A stretch of 64,000 nt of DNA from JAIBBV01 sp044347745 (GTDB taxonomy: Bacteria; Bdellovibrionota_C; UBA2361; JAFLCA01): contig JBIKUD010000012.1 of the NCBI GenBank assembly GCA_044347745.1, positions 1 through 64,000 of the forward strand, written 5' to 3'. Both the position numbers and the translations under genes were made by a program. Shown in pieces: positions 16,919-26,740 of the stretch (the stretch's first letter is position 1; each line of letters opens with the position of its first letter). The notes under the pieces were generated by a model, which was not told the origin of the DNA, searched no databases, and worked only from the letters and a program-made list of their open reading frames with translations.

Positions 16919-17887
16919 TCAAGCAAATCGTTTTCGAGCAATCGAGATCCCCCAAAACCAAGATTTATCTTGATTCTTTGCAAATTGGCGAATCTGGCCC
17001 TCGGTACCAACGACTTTCTTAAATTCACCAGTTCCGCCTGCCATGAGCGCTAGCCACTCTTTTTCCTGAATTTCTAAAGCGGTTAACTGCTGGGTAAATT
17101 CATTTAAGTCGGCCGAAGAAATATCGATGCTGGAACTAATTAAACCACCGCTATACTCAAGCAGGCGAATGTAGCTATCAAGTTGATACTCTCCATATGT
17201 TGCGTCTTCTAAGTCCGTCAGTCGAGGAGAAACTCTTCGCACTCTGCCCTCCTTATGACGAATTCGATCTTGAATACTTGTATAATTGCTCGAATCTAGA
17301 TCCCGCGCTATGCCAGCCCTAACGGGATTGAGATCTACGTAGGCTGAACAAACAACTACAGCAGATGGGTTTAATATTCGCTTCGAAGTAAAACGCCCTT
17401 CCCAAAATCGACCTTTGCACTCATCTTCAGCATTCGCACGCCGGGCAATATACTCACAGAGGCGCCCCATAAACCAACTTATGCTTGCGAGTCGTCTCCG
17501 ATACTCTTCAACCAATTCTGGCGAATTAATAATTGGGAAAATCTCCTCCTCGGTTGGCTCTGGCCCCGTTCGCTTCCAACGCTGCAGAGGATACAGTTTG
17601 CGCCAACGAATTGCGACCTCTTGCGGTGTCCACCCGGCCGCCACATCTGGCCGATTGCGGATGACACAGTGGAAGTGATTTGACATAACGGCATAGGCAA
17701 TTAGATCTACAGCGAATATCTCCACTAAAAATCCGAGGCGTTCTCGAACCCATGCGCGTCGATGTTCATAATTCTTGCCTGAATAACTATCGTCGCCACA
17801 TAAAAATGCCCGGCGCACACATCGCGAGATACAATGATAATCACCAATTTCTTCTGGATGAAAAACTTCGCTTCTAGGATCGGTCAT
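16919..17887 (-). CDS. REP-associated tyrosine transposase (RAYT, Y1_Tnp family)
   Basis: A 322-residue HUH/Y1 transposase. The metal-binding motif is NHFHCVI (His71, His73) and the catalytic tyrosine is Tyr183 in SAYVDLNPVRAGI; both look intact. Other family landmarks are CISRCVRRAF near the start, DECKGRFWEGRFTSKRIL before the tyrosine, and SWFMGRLCEYIARR. RAYTs are IS200/IS605 relatives that act on single-stranded DNA and are tied to REP palindromes, which fits the GGGTGTCC copies upstream and GGACACCC copies downstream. ATG at 17887. It sits between the orphan exported protein and the end of the nuo operon, on the same strand as nuo. Confidence 0.88.
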   Translation of the reverse strand: MTDPRSEVFHPEEIGDYHCISRCVRRAFLCGDDSYSGKNYEHRRAWVRERLGFLVEIFAVDLIAYAVMSNHFHCVIRNRPDVAAGWTPQEVAIRWRKLYPLQRWKRTGPEPTEEEIFPIINSPELVEEYRRRLASISWFMGRLCEYIARRANAEDECKGRFWEGRFTSKRILNPSAVVVCSAYVDLNPVRAGIARDLDSSNYTSIQDRIRHKEGRVRRVSPRLTDLEDATYGEYQLDSYIRLLEYSGGLISSSIDISSADLNEFTQQLTALEIQEKEWLALMAGGTGEFKKVVGTEGQIRQFAKNQDKSWFWGISIARKRFA

Positions 17888-17990
17888 ATTGCCTCTTCAA
17901 TGCTCTTTATCTCTATTCGAGAGAAACGCTTTAAAGTTGCGTCATTGACCTCAAAAACTAGGTAAGCAGAAATTAGTGCCTCGGAATCTG

Positions 17991-18118
17991 GGGTGTCCGC
18001 GAGCTGAGCAGCAGTGGCTGGCTATCCGTTTAACGAGATGGATAGGGTGCAAGATCCGGGGTGTCCGCAAGGCGCATCCGCAAAACGAAAAAAGAGAAGG
18101 AAAAATCCCCGGGTGTCC
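17991..18118 (-). repeat. Three GGGTGTCC octamers between the transposase and nuoN
   Basis: GGGTGTCCGC occurs at 17991-18000, 18059-18068 and 18111-18120. All three share the CGC extension; two continue as GGGTGTCCGCGAGC. The last copy ends about 10 bases before the nuoN stop codon. They are inverted relative to the copies on the other side of the transposase. Confidence 0.7.
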
Positions 18119-18128
18119 GCGAGCGAAT

Positions 18129-19601
18129 TTAAAAGTTTTGCATGGCGGAGGCTGCGCCTTCGTAGAGCGCTGATGGGAAAAGTCCCAGAAAAATCGCTCC
18201 GAGAACACAAAGAGCTACCGCACTGCCAAAAACAAGTGTTTGCGGTAAGAGCATGTCATCCCCTTCAACACTCGACGGCCTAAAATACATTCCGACAATA
18301 ATGCGTAAGTAGTAAAAACTAGATACTGCTGAGCAAAGTACACCAATAACCGCAAGGCCAACGTAATTCGCCTTTACTGCAGCGCTAAAAAGATAAAACT
18401 TGCCCAAAAGCCCGGCCATACCAGGAGGAATTCCGGCCAGACCAAGCATGAAAATGGCCATGGAAAAAGCAAGGAACGGATTACGGGAGGCAAGTCCATC
18501 AAAATACATCAGATCATCCGGGTGCGCAGACTCACTGCGACGCGCCGAGACAGCCTGCACAACCGCGAAGGCGCCTAAAGTCATGAGGGAATAAACAACG
18601 AGGTAATAGAGTATGGCAGTTCCGCCCTCATAGTGAGGTCCTCTCGACAGCAAACCAACGAGCATGTACCCAGCATGCGCAACACTTGAGTAAGCAAGCA
18701 TGCGCTTAACGCTACGCTGCCTTAGCGCAACTAAATTACCAATGACCATAGTAAACACAGCCAGATACCATATAGCCCCTGACCAGAATAACATCTGGCC
18801 TCCGAACCCTGACCAGAGCACCCTCAAGGTTGCAGCAGCAGCGGCAATTTTAACTACACATGCCATATAGGCGGTCACTGGGGTTGGAGCGCCTTGATAC
18901 ACATCGGGTGCCCAAAAATGAAACGGAACTGCCCCCAATTTGAATACAAATCCCACAAGCAAAAGTGCCAATGCGCAATGAGACATCAGGGTGTCCGCAT
19001 TTGCCAACGCAATTGAAATGGCGTCCAGATTGGTCGAACCCGTAAGACCATAAAGCAGCGCAATGCCATACAGCATAAAGGCCGAGCTAAACGAACCCAA
19101 AAGGAAATATTTAAGTGCAGACTCAGTTGAGCGTCGCAACTTAAGCGCGGAGCCACAAAGGCAGTAGAGCCCCATCGACATAGTCTCAAGGCCGATGAAA
19201 AGCGTCATTAGTTCAGCTGCAGTAGCAAAAACCAACGCGCCGACGGTAGTCATCAAGAGCAAAGAGTAGTATTCACCTGGCGACTCAATGCCTTCAGCTT
19301 CAATCGCACTCATGCCTACCAAAATTGCGAGAATGGTTCCAAGCAAAATAAGCAAAGACACAAACCAACTATAGACATCTGCGTAGACAAAGCCGACGAA
19401 TACCGTTCCACCACCCTGGTACGGTGGGAAATAGACGTTCATCGCTAATACTGCACATAGCAAAACCATTACCGAGGCAAATGCTCGTGGCCATGCGCGA
19501 GGCTGAACAAAAACATCAGCAAGCAATATAAAAAGCGCCCCTGCACTTACAATAAGTACGGGAGCTACCAGTGTCAGATCAGTAAAGCTAATTGGTGACA
19601 T
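18129..19601 (-). CDS. nuoN: NADH-quinone oxidoreductase subunit N
   Basis: A 490-residue antiporter-like membrane subunit of complex I with about 14 hydrophobic helices. The conserved Lys/Pro region reads VGFVFKLGAVPFHFWAPDVYQGAPTPVTAYM when read in parts, and VKRMLAYSSVAHAGYMLVG is the helix-12 region. Together with NuoL and NuoM it forms a proton-pumping channel in the inner membrane. It is the last gene of the operon, 18 bases after nuoM. Its final codons are followed at once by REP-type octamers, so mobile DNA has arrived at the operon end without breaking the gene. Confidence 0.95.
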   Translation of the reverse strand: MSPISFTDLTLVAPVLIVSAGALFILLADVFVQPRAWPRAFASVMVLLCAVLAMNVYFPPYQGGGTVFVGFVYADVYSWFVSLLILLGTILAILVGMSAIEAEGIESPGEYYSLLLMTTVGALVFATAAELMTLFIGLETMSMGLYCLCGSALKLRRSTESALKYFLLGSFSSAFMLYGIALLYGLTGSTNLDAISIALANADTLMSHCALALLLVGFVFKLGAVPFHFWAPDVYQGAPTPVTAYMACVVKIAAAAATLRVLWSGFGGQMLFWSGAIWYLAVFTMVIGNLVALRQRSVKRMLAYSSVAHAGYMLVGLLSRGPHYEGGTAILYYLVVYSLMTLGAFAVVQAVSARRSESAHPDDLMYFDGLASRNPFLAFSMAIFMLGLAGIPPGMAGLLGKFYLFSAAVKANYVGLAVIGVLCSAVSSFYYLRIIVGMYFRPSSVEGDDMLLPQTLVFGSAVALCVLGAIFLGLFPSALYEGAASAMQNF

Positions 19602-19619
19602 AAAATTACTGGTGTATCC

Positions 19620-21263
19620 TTAGTGTGTACGCGATGAAACTTCAAACCGTGCCGGACTTATATCCTGCTCTCCGAAACTCGTCGGCGCACTCGAGACAAT
19701 ATCTTTTGCGCCATTCCCATCAAATTCATAGCTGTGAAGCGCGCTTGCTCGCTCACGAACCATAGTAAGATACGCTTGCATGGTTGGTTCAATGACCCTC
19801 AAGAATGGTTGCGGATATAGTCCCATCCAAAAGACCATCACCAACAATGGCGCAAAAGTGACTAATTCTCGAGCATTAACATCGGTAAGATCGCCGTTTT
19901 TCTGCTCGTCCAGCTCTCCGTACATGGTCTTAAGGTAGAGAGTGAGCATATACACTGCTCCCAGCACCACACCACTCGTCGCGATGACGGTCAACCAAGG
20001 GAAAGTCTTAAAGCTGCCAGTCAAAATTAAGAACTCACCCACAAATCCATTTGTGAGGGGCAAGGCGATAGAACTGAGCGTGAAGACTAAAAAGAGAAAG
20101 GCAAAAAGCGGCACTTTTGCAGTTAATCCGCCGTAGTCAGCTATCAACCGAGTATGCTTGCGATCGTATAACACTCCGACGAGCAAAAAGAGCGCGCCCG
20201 TCGATATGCCATGGTTAAGCATCTGATACACAGAGCCGGTGGCCGATACGGTGTTAAAAGCGACAAAACCGAGAACGCAATATCCAAGATGCGAAACTGA
20301 GCTATACGCCACCAGTTTTTTCATATCGGTTTGTGCCCAAGCAACTAAAGCTCCGTACACAATTCCAATCACGGCCAGCACGGCGATAAACGGCGCGAAC
20401 AATTCAGCTCCTCGTGGGAAAAGCGGATAGGCAAATCGAATAAACCCATACAGACCCATCTTCAAAAGCACCCCCGCGAGCACCACAGAGCCTCCAGTCG
20501 GGGCTTCGACGTGGGCATCGGGCAACCAGGTATGAAACGGGAATATGGGAACTTTAATTCCAAAGGCCAAGGCAAAGGCAGCGAATAACCACAGCTCCTC
20601 CTTGAGAGTCAAGTTTGTGTATAGGACAAGTTCCTCGAGTAGGAAGGTGACATGCCCTTGCTGTTCATAAAAACGCCAGACCACGTAGAAAATAGCGACC
20701 AGCATCAACAAACTGCCTACGACGGTGTAAAGCACAAACTTGATAGTGGCGTAGATGCGACGTTTTCCGCCCCAAATACCGATAATAAAATACATCGGCG
20801 CAAGCATGAGTTCCCAAAACACATAGAACAGGAAAACGTCCAAGCTGACCAGCGTACCCAACATCGCCGATTCGAGTACCAGCATACTCGCGAGATATCC
20901 GCGCACTTTTTCATGTACTGAAACGGAGGCTATTACCACTATCGGCATGAGAAAGGTGGTAAGCATCACGAGCCATAGACTTATGCCATCCAACCCAAGG
21001 TAATACGAAATCCCAAAGTACGAGATCCAATCGGTCTTCTCGACAAACTGATACCCCGTATCGGCGGAATTAAATTCCCGCAGCATCAAAAGGGAGATGA
21101 GAAAAACCCCAAGCGTAACGAGGAGCGAAAAGCCACGTGCTAGACTCCCCTCATGATCTCTGTCCGCCGTAAATATTGGCAGCACATAGAGCAAGACGGC
21201 CGCACATAAAGGGAAGAACGTGAGGACGCTGAGAAATGGAAAATCAGCGAATGCAAGACCCAT
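19620..21263 (-). CDS. nuoM: NADH-quinone oxidoreductase subunit M
   Basis: A 547-residue antiporter-like complex I subunit. Recognisable parts are FYVFWELMLAPMYFIIGIWGG (read in two halves), KVPIFPFHTWLPDAHVEAPT with the helix-8 lysine region, and KKLVAYSSVSHLGYCVLG. The C-terminal tail of about 50 polar residues after the last helix is longer than usual. It begins 3 bases after the nuoL stop. Proton translocation in the membrane arm is the family role. Confidence 0.95.
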   Translation of the reverse strand: MGLAFADFPFLSVLTFFPLCAAVLLYVLPIFTADRDHEGSLARGFSLLVTLGVFLISLLMLREFNSADTGYQFVEKTDWISYFGISYYLGLDGISLWLVMLTTFLMPIVVIASVSVHEKVRGYLASMLVLESAMLGTLVSLDVFLFYVFWELMLAPMYFIIGIWGGKRRIYATIKFVLYTVVGSLLMLVAIFYVVWRFYEQQGHVTFLLEELVLYTNLTLKEELWLFAAFALAFGIKVPIFPFHTWLPDAHVEAPTGGSVVLAGVLLKMGLYGFIRFAYPLFPRGAELFAPFIAVLAVIGIVYGALVAWAQTDMKKLVAYSSVSHLGYCVLGFVAFNTVSATGSVYQMLNHGISTGALFLLVGVLYDRKHTRLIADYGGLTAKVPLFAFLFLVFTLSSIALPLTNGFVGEFLILTGSFKTFPWLTVIATSGVVLGAVYMLTLYLKTMYGELDEQKNGDLTDVNARELVTFAPLLVMVFWMGLYPQPFLRVIEPTMQAYLTMVRERASALHSYEFDGNGAKDIVSSAPTSFGEQDISPARFEVSSRTH

Positions 21264-21266
21264 AAG

Positions 21267-23156
21267 TTACACCATACGTCCAGAAAACACGAAAAAGAAC
21301 AGAATAAGAAGCGTTGCAATGAACATAAACAACGCATAGTGACGAACTTGGCCCGTCTGAGTCCCTCTTGAAATTTCTCCCGAGAGATCCACTAACGAGG
21401 CGGTTCCATTTACAGCTCCATCTATAATTCCTTGGTCAACAACCCGATGAAGGAAAGACGCCAGTAATTCTAGAGGGCGAATCACAAGGGCCCGATAAAT
21501 TTCATCAAAATAAAATTTATTGAGCGACAAAGTACTAAGCGGTAACACTGCTTTATACAGTAGCGCTGGGACAGTCCCAAGTTTGGTATAAAAAAGCAGC
21601 CCAACCGCAATTCCCAAGAACCCGACCCAAGAGTGCATAAGCCCCGCTAAAATACCCTCACCATGGTGAGCTTCTACCTCTCCCAGCACAGGAGCCACAA
21701 AATGCGGAAGCGCATCTGCTAACCACAAACCGCCGAACAACGCCAAGCCCGCCAACACAACCAAAGGAATGGTCATTGCTGCGGGTGACTCATGCGGATG
21801 CCCATGACCGCGGTATTCGCCTAAAAAAGTCATCGCAAAACTACGGGTCATATAAAACGCGGTAAGAAATGCTGTCAGTGAAGCAAGACCGACCAAAAGT
21901 TCAACCGATCCGAGCAGAAACGGGTTTGCTGTTTCCCCAAGCGCCGCGAGAATCGCGTGTTTGGAATAATAACCAGATAGCGGAAAAATTCCGGCTATCG
22001 CCAAGGTTGAGATACCATAGGTTGCGGCAGTCACGGGCATGTAATGCCAAAGGCCCCCCATGTGACGCATATCTTGCTCGTGATGGCAGCCGTGAATAAC
22101 TGATCCAGCACCAAGGAACAAACACGCCTTAAAAAAGGCATGGGTCACGACATGGAACAAGGCCACCCAATACACCCCAGCACCAGCAGCCATAAACATA
22201 AAGCCAAGCTGCGACACCGTCGAATAGGCCAGCACCTTCTTTATATCGTTCTGAGTAAGTGCGGTGACGGCTGCCACTAGCGCTGTCGCAACGGCGACTA
22301 CTGCAATAACCGCCTGCGCGTATGGCGCCAAATCGAAGAGGAAATGCATCCGCGCTAACAGGTAGACGCCAGCGGTCACCATGGTAGCCGCGTGGATCAA
22401 CGCAGAAACTGGGGTCGGACCGGCCATGGCATCTGGGAGCCATACAAACAATGGAATCTGAGCTGACTTACCCGTTGCCCCTACAAAAAAGCAAAGAGCG
22501 ATAATCGTATAAAGTGGAACTAAGTCTGGGCTCGCGCTAATCGCTTGCGCAAGCTCTGCAAAATTGATGGTGTCAAATTGCCGGAATAACAGAAACACGC
22601 CGAACAAAAACCCGGCATCCCCGATGCGATTAACAACAAACGCTTTCCGTCCTGCAGCTGCATAATTCGCGTTCTTGAACCAGAATCCGATGAGCAGATA
22701 GGAGCAAAGCCCTACCCCTTCCCAACCGACAAACAACACCAATAAATTGCCGCCCAAAACCAAAAGCAGCATCGAGAACATGAACAGATTGAGATAGGAA
22801 AAGAAACGATGCACGCTCTCATCTTCTGCCATGTAGGCAGTGGAATAGAGGTGGATCAAAGAACCTATGCCTGTAATGACCAAACACATGACCGCGGTAA
22901 GTTGATCAAATCGGAAATCAAACCCAACGTCCAATCCCCCTACCGACATCCAAGTAAATGCCTCGTAAACCAAAGCGCCATCTGCAGGCAGTGCTTTAAC
23001 CAGTAACAGTACCGTAAAAAATGATAGTACCGCCGCCGACGTTGCAATGACACCAGCCATTTTTTTAGCACCAATCCCGACCACAAAGGCGAGAATAGAG
23101 CCCAGTAGTGGGAAAAGCGGAACGAGACCAATAAGTGCAGATTGTGTTGTTTCCAT
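21267..23156 (-). CDS. nuoL: NADH-quinone oxidoreductase subunit L
   Basis: A 629-residue distal membrane subunit of complex I with antiporter helices and a long C-terminal section that contains the lateral helix. Visible signatures are FVGWEGVGLCSYLLIGFW, QIPLFVWLPDAMAGPTPVSA and KKVLAYSTVSQLGFMFMA. The region before the last helices (LNKFYFDEIYRALVIRPL) is typical of NuoL. Start ATG at 23156, 3 bases after nuoK. Confidence 0.96.
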   Translation of the reverse strand: METTQSALIGLVPLFPLLGSILAFVVGIGAKKMAGVIATSAAVLSFFTVLLLVKALPADGALVYEAFTWMSVGGLDVGFDFRFDQLTAVMCLVITGIGSLIHLYSTAYMAEDESVHRFFSYLNLFMFSMLLLVLGGNLLVLFVGWEGVGLCSYLLIGFWFKNANYAAAGRKAFVVNRIGDAGFLFGVFLLFRQFDTINFAELAQAISASPDLVPLYTIIALCFFVGATGKSAQIPLFVWLPDAMAGPTPVSALIHAATMVTAGVYLLARMHFLFDLAPYAQAVIAVVAVATALVAAVTALTQNDIKKVLAYSTVSQLGFMFMAAGAGVYWVALFHVVTHAFFKACLFLGAGSVIHGCHHEQDMRHMGGLWHYMPVTAATYGISTLAIAGIFPLSGYYSKHAILAALGETANPFLLGSVELLVGLASLTAFLTAFYMTRSFAMTFLGEYRGHGHPHESPAAMTIPLVVLAGLALFGGLWLADALPHFVAPVLGEVEAHHGEGILAGLMHSWVGFLGIAVGLLFYTKLGTVPALLYKAVLPLSTLSLNKFYFDEIYRALVIRPLELLASFLHRVVDQGIIDGAVNGTASLVDLSGEISRGTQTGQVRHYALFMFIATLLILFFFVFSGRMV

Positions 23157-23159
23157 GCG

Positions 23160-23462
23160 TTATCCGTTGAGCTCCGCAGAATCGGTGGTTTCTACCGACT
23201 TCATCGAGCGAAACATTGAAAGAATAATAGCGAGGCCAACGGCAGCTTCAGCCGCTGCCACCACCATCACAAAAAATACTGCCAGCTGCCCGTCCAAATT
23301 ACCGACACTTCGGGAGAAAGCGACAAAACTTATGTTGACCGCATTCAACATAAGCTCAATACACATAAAAACGACGATGGCATTACGACGCACCATCACT
23401 CCGACGCAGCCAATCACAAACATCAACGCGGAAAGCACCAAATAATAACTAACTGGAACCAT
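23160..23462 (-). CDS. nuoK: NADH-quinone oxidoreductase subunit K
   Basis: A 100-residue protein with three membrane helices, the normal length for NuoK. I place the start at the ATG at 23462 (MVPVSYYLVLSALMF) because an upstream in-frame start would overlap the end of nuoJ and add a non-conserved leader. The buried glutamates used in proton transfer are in FMCIELMLNAVN and VAAAEAAVGLAII. It follows the nuoJ stop by one base. Confidence 0.95.
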   Translation of the reverse strand: MVPVSYYLVLSALMFVIGCVGVMVRRNAIVVFMCIELMLNAVNISFVAFSRSVGNLDGQLAVFFVMVVAAAEAAVGLAIILSMFRSMKSVETTDSAELNG

Positions 23463-23463
23463 A

Positions 23464-23961
23464 TTAACGGTACCTCCGTTTCGCCAACATGACCGCCCCA
23501 ACTATCGCCGCCATGATCAGCACCGAGGCAATTTCAAAAGGGAAAATGTAACGAGAAAAAAGAACTAAACCCACCGCTTTTACAGTTCCCTCTACAGGAA
23601 CTCCGGCATCAACGTAGGCGCCGGCAAAACTATGTTGAAGCATGGGCACAAGCATCCAAACCGCGCCAAGCCCTGAGAGCACAGCGAAGCCGATCAGCAT
23701 GGAATTATGTTTTTTAGGGTTTTCAACTTTGAGATTGAGCAGCATGAGCACAAACAAAACCAAAACCATTATGGCTCCGGCGTATACAATAATCTGAGCA
23801 GCAGCTAGAAAGTGCGCCCCAAGCTGAGCAAAAATGCCCGCCACAGTCAGCAAATTAAGCACCAAGCCCAACGCGCTATGTATGGGATTTCGCGCAAGCA
23901 CAACCCAGAGCCCCGAGGCTACTATCAGCGCAGCCATCAAGAAAAAAAGCGGCATATCCAT
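23464..23961 (-). CDS. nuoJ: NADH-quinone oxidoreductase subunit J
   Basis: A 165-residue five-helix subunit. NPIHSALGLVLNLLTVAGIF and AQIIVYAGAIMVLVLFVLML are the diagnostic helices, the second containing the pi-bulge region next to the quinone-coupling channel. In most bacteria nuoI lies directly upstream; here nuoH ends only 4 bases before nuoJ and nuoI is absent. Confidence 0.95.
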   Translation of the reverse strand: MDMPLFFLMAALIVASGLWVVLARNPIHSALGLVLNLLTVAGIFAQLGAHFLAAAQIIVYAGAIMVLVLFVLMLLNLKVENPKKHNSMLIGFAVLSGLGAVWMLVPMLQHSFAGAYVDAGVPVEGTVKAVGLVLFSRYIFPFEIASVLIMAAIVGAVMLAKRRYR

Positions 23962-23965
23962 AAAG

Positions 23966-25045
23966 CTACAACACCTTTAAAGTGGCTATAATCACAAGAT
24001 TTGCCATGCTCAGCGGCAACAACACCTTCCAACCCAAGTTCATGAGTTGGTCATAGCGAAATCGTGGCAAGGTCCAACGAATTACAATCTGGAGCACACA
24101 GAAAAATATGATTTTCCCCATTAATATTCCGTGTCCAAGTAGTGCCGCCCACCATTCATTGGCTGGAAGCTGGATGAATGGCAAATGCCATCCACCAAAG
24201 AACAAAATAGCGACGATGGCTGAGAAGAGCGCAATTTCAGCAAACTCACCAAGCCAGAAGAGCAAAAACTTCATGCCGGAATATTCAGTGAAATAGCCAG
24301 CGACGAGTTCGGATTCACTTTCAGGCAAATCAAAAGGTCCGCGCTTGGTCTCGGCCATTCCCACCACAAATAAGATAATAAACGAAAGCCACGCCGTTGG
24401 ACTTTGGAATATTCCCCAAACTTTCGATTGCGCATTCACCATCTCATATAGATCTAGCGTGCCGTACATGACGATGACACTTACCATGGTTATTCCCATC
24501 GCCAGCTCGTAAGAGATCATCTGAGCAGATGCTCTTAACCCACCAAGTAGAGAGAATTTGTTATTCCCAGTCCAACCCGCCAATGCAACCCCATACACAG
24601 CGACCGAACCCATAGCCAACAAGAACAGAATTCCAGCATCCAACGAAGCCAACTGAGGACGGATCTGGTAGCCGAAAACCACAAAGTCAGGTGCGAGAGG
24701 CAAAACAGCGAAACACAGGAAGACCGGCAGGACTGCCAAGAAAGGAGCCAAGCTGTGCATAAACTGACTTGTACCCTGGGGTACAAAGTCTTCTTTAAAA
24801 AGTGCCTTCACTGCGTCGCAAAGCAATGTATTAATTATGCCAAGCACGCCAAGCCAACGCACCAGCCACGCTATTGGCTTAAGCGAAATAAAATCGGTTT
24901 CAACAAAAGCGCCTGCACGATTCGCACCAACTCGATCTTGGATCAGGGCGGACCCCTTGCGCTCTACCCATGTACAGATAGAGGCAAGTCCCATGATTAC
25001 GTTAAAAACAACAAAAAGTTTTATAAGCAGTATGAGTAGTTCCAT
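23966..25045 (-). CDS. nuoH: NADH-quinone oxidoreductase subunit H
   Basis: A 359-residue subunit that joins the membrane arm to the quinone site. Eight or so helices are visible, with the signatures WVERKGSALIQDRVGANRAG (19-residue loop at the quinone cavity), AETKRGPFDLPESESELVAG and RWTLPRFRYDQLMNLGWKVL. All the acidic residues of the E-channel loop are present. Starts 2 bases after nuoG. Confidence 0.96.
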   Translation of the reverse strand: MELLILLIKLFVVFNVIMGLASICTWVERKGSALIQDRVGANRAGAFVETDFISLKPIAWLVRWLGVLGIINTLLCDAVKALFKEDFVPQGTSQFMHSLAPFLAVLPVFLCFAVLPLAPDFVVFGYQIRPQLASLDAGILFLLAMGSVAVYGVALAGWTGNNKFSLLGGLRASAQMISYELAMGITMVSVIVMYGTLDLYEMVNAQSKVWGIFQSPTAWLSFIILFVVGMAETKRGPFDLPESESELVAGYFTEYSGMKFLLFWLGEFAEIALFSAIVAILFFGGWHLPFIQLPANEWWAALLGHGILMGKIIFFCVLQIVIRWTLPRFRYDQLMNLGWKVLLPLSMANLVIIATLKVL

Positions 25046-25047
25046 GT

Positions 25048-26697
25048 CTAGGCCTGAGCTCCTGTGGGAGTACTTTTTGCTACAGTGGTGGCTGAGGGAG
25101 CCCCATTTTGAAGCGAAACTCCTTGCCCTTTAATTTGCGCAATTTTTAAATTCCCGAGCCGTGACTCTGAAGAAAGCAGCGATACTGTAAGCGCACGATC
25201 ATCACTAGCTTCAGTGCTCTTTACCCCAAGGGCAACCGCGATCTTATGCATGAGTCTCCAATCCGCCAACGAACCGGCTGGGGGCTCTACTACCCTGTCC
25301 GTATATTGTAAGCGCTGATCCTTGTTAAGAAGTAGTCCTGACTTCTCCAAAATACTTCTCCCAGGTAATACGACCCGGCATACTTCAGCAAATTTAGACT
25401 TTGAGTCGGTGCCAATAAAAGCGGAAATTTTTGCTTGTGATAAACCTTTACGGGCAGGCTCATCAAAATCTTCCTGAGCTATTGCCCGGTCACCCACCAA
25501 TAATACGTGGGTCGCAGCCCCGGACCGCAAGGTCTGTAAGGCCGCACGGTACTGTTGTTCAAGCTCGCCAGTCACAATTCCGCTGAAAATTGCTCCCTGG
25601 GCATTCGCAGCATAATCCGGGCTGATTAAAAGTGCCTCAGTTTGAGTAAGTGCGCGCTTTTTGTATGCAAGCACCGCTGTACTCTCTTTGCCACATGCAG
25701 CGAGTAGTTGCTTCAGTGCATAGTACTCCTCAAGCACCAAGTCAGGAGATACAAAACAAAGCACATTTTGGCCTTTATAGGCACCAAGATCCTTAATCGC
25801 CTGCTCAAGACTAGCTTCCTGGCCTAGGACACGAGGAGCAGCAATTCTCTCTTCAGCCAAAAATCGATGGAAGCCGTATCGCCCCTCATCACAGAGCCAC
25901 TCTTTATTCACTGCTGAATTAAGGCGAGCTTTTACCTGAACGATTTGCCCATCACGCTCACACACCTTGACATTACATCCTGTAGAACATCCCGGACAAA
26001 TGGAATCTGTCTGTTTGGTAAACCAAATTCGGGTGTTAAAACGCCAGTCGCGGTGAGTTAATGCGCCCACCGGACAGAGATCAACTACTGTCCCTGAAAG
26101 CGGGTTATTAAGTTCCTTGCCGGGGTTTATCGAAATGACTGAGCGATCGCCACGGTTGAGCATTCCTAACTCACTCGTTTTTGTCACTTCATCGCAAAAA
26201 CGAATGCAGCGGGTACACATTATACAGCGCTCACCATCCAGAATGACCTTAGGGCCAAGCGGAACGGCTTTTACCTTTTTGACCTTTTCTTCTAAGAATC
26301 GGCTAGGCCTCGCGTTGTAGTCATAGTGGTAATCTTGCAACTTACAATGCCCTGCCTGATCGCAGACCGTGCAATCCAGAGGGTGATTAATGAGAATAAA
26401 CTCTAGCGTTGCTGCCTGCGCATCGGCTGCTTCCTTACTAGTCTCCTGCGTTAATACTTCCATCCCCTCTGCAACAGGGGTGTTACATCCAATTGCAAGT
26501 TTTGGCTGTCCTTTAACTTGCACCTGACACATGCGGCAATTTCCAGCCACCGAAAGATGCGGATGATAGCAATAATGCGGGATTTCCTTGCCAGCAATCT
26601 TAGCAGCTTCGATTAAGTTGGTCCCTTTAGGAACACTTACCTTCTGCCCATCAATCGTTAGGTTCACCAAGGGTGTCGACTCAGGCTGTGTACTCAT
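25048..26697 (-). CDS. nuoG: NADH-quinone oxidoreductase subunit G (short form)
   Basis: A 549-residue iron-sulfur subunit. N-terminal [2Fe-2S] domain: CYHPHLSVAGNCRMCQVQV with a later Cys in IGCNTP. Next, the His-Cys [4Fe-4S] motif HPLDCTVCDQAGHCKLQ, a two-cluster ferredoxin domain (RCIMCTRCIRFCDE and VDLCPVGALT), and the extra N7-type motif CPGCSTGC. The molybdopterin-oxidoreductase-like tail after residue 270 is shortened compared with the 700-900 residues common in this family. It carries electrons from NuoEF towards NuoI and NuoB, both of which must be encoded elsewhere. GAG/AGG-type spacing to nuoF is 43 bases. Confidence 0.93.
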   Translation of the reverse strand: MSTQPESTPLVNLTIDGQKVSVPKGTNLIEAAKIAGKEIPHYCYHPHLSVAGNCRMCQVQVKGQPKLAIGCNTPVAEGMEVLTQETSKEAADAQAATLEFILINHPLDCTVCDQAGHCKLQDYHYDYNARPSRFLEEKVKKVKAVPLGPKVILDGERCIMCTRCIRFCDEVTKTSELGMLNRGDRSVISINPGKELNNPLSGTVVDLCPVGALTHRDWRFNTRIWFTKQTDSICPGCSTGCNVKVCERDGQIVQVKARLNSAVNKEWLCDEGRYGFHRFLAEERIAAPRVLGQEASLEQAIKDLGAYKGQNVLCFVSPDLVLEEYYALKQLLAACGKESTAVLAYKKRALTQTEALLISPDYAANAQGAIFSGIVTGELEQQYRAALQTLRSGAATHVLLVGDRAIAQEDFDEPARKGLSQAKISAFIGTDSKSKFAEVCRVVLPGRSILEKSGLLLNKDQRLQYTDRVVEPPAGSLADWRLMHKIAVALGVKSTEASDDRALTVSLLSSESRLGNLKIAQIKGQGVSLQNGAPSATTVAKSTPTGAQA

Positions 26698-26740
26698 AGA
26701 GTTACCGATAAATGAAATCTATTTGGACGCCAAAAACACA

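Noticed and set aside
16635..16973. Open plus-strand frame left of the transposase gene
   Set aside because: It has no ATG or ribosome site, overlaps the transposase 3' end and resembles no family; at most a decayed remnant.
23047..23445. Plus-strand frame of 132 codons opposite nuoK and nuoL
   Set aside because: Antisense to two well-defined membrane subunits; Thr/Ala-rich as expected from reversed hydrophobic codons.
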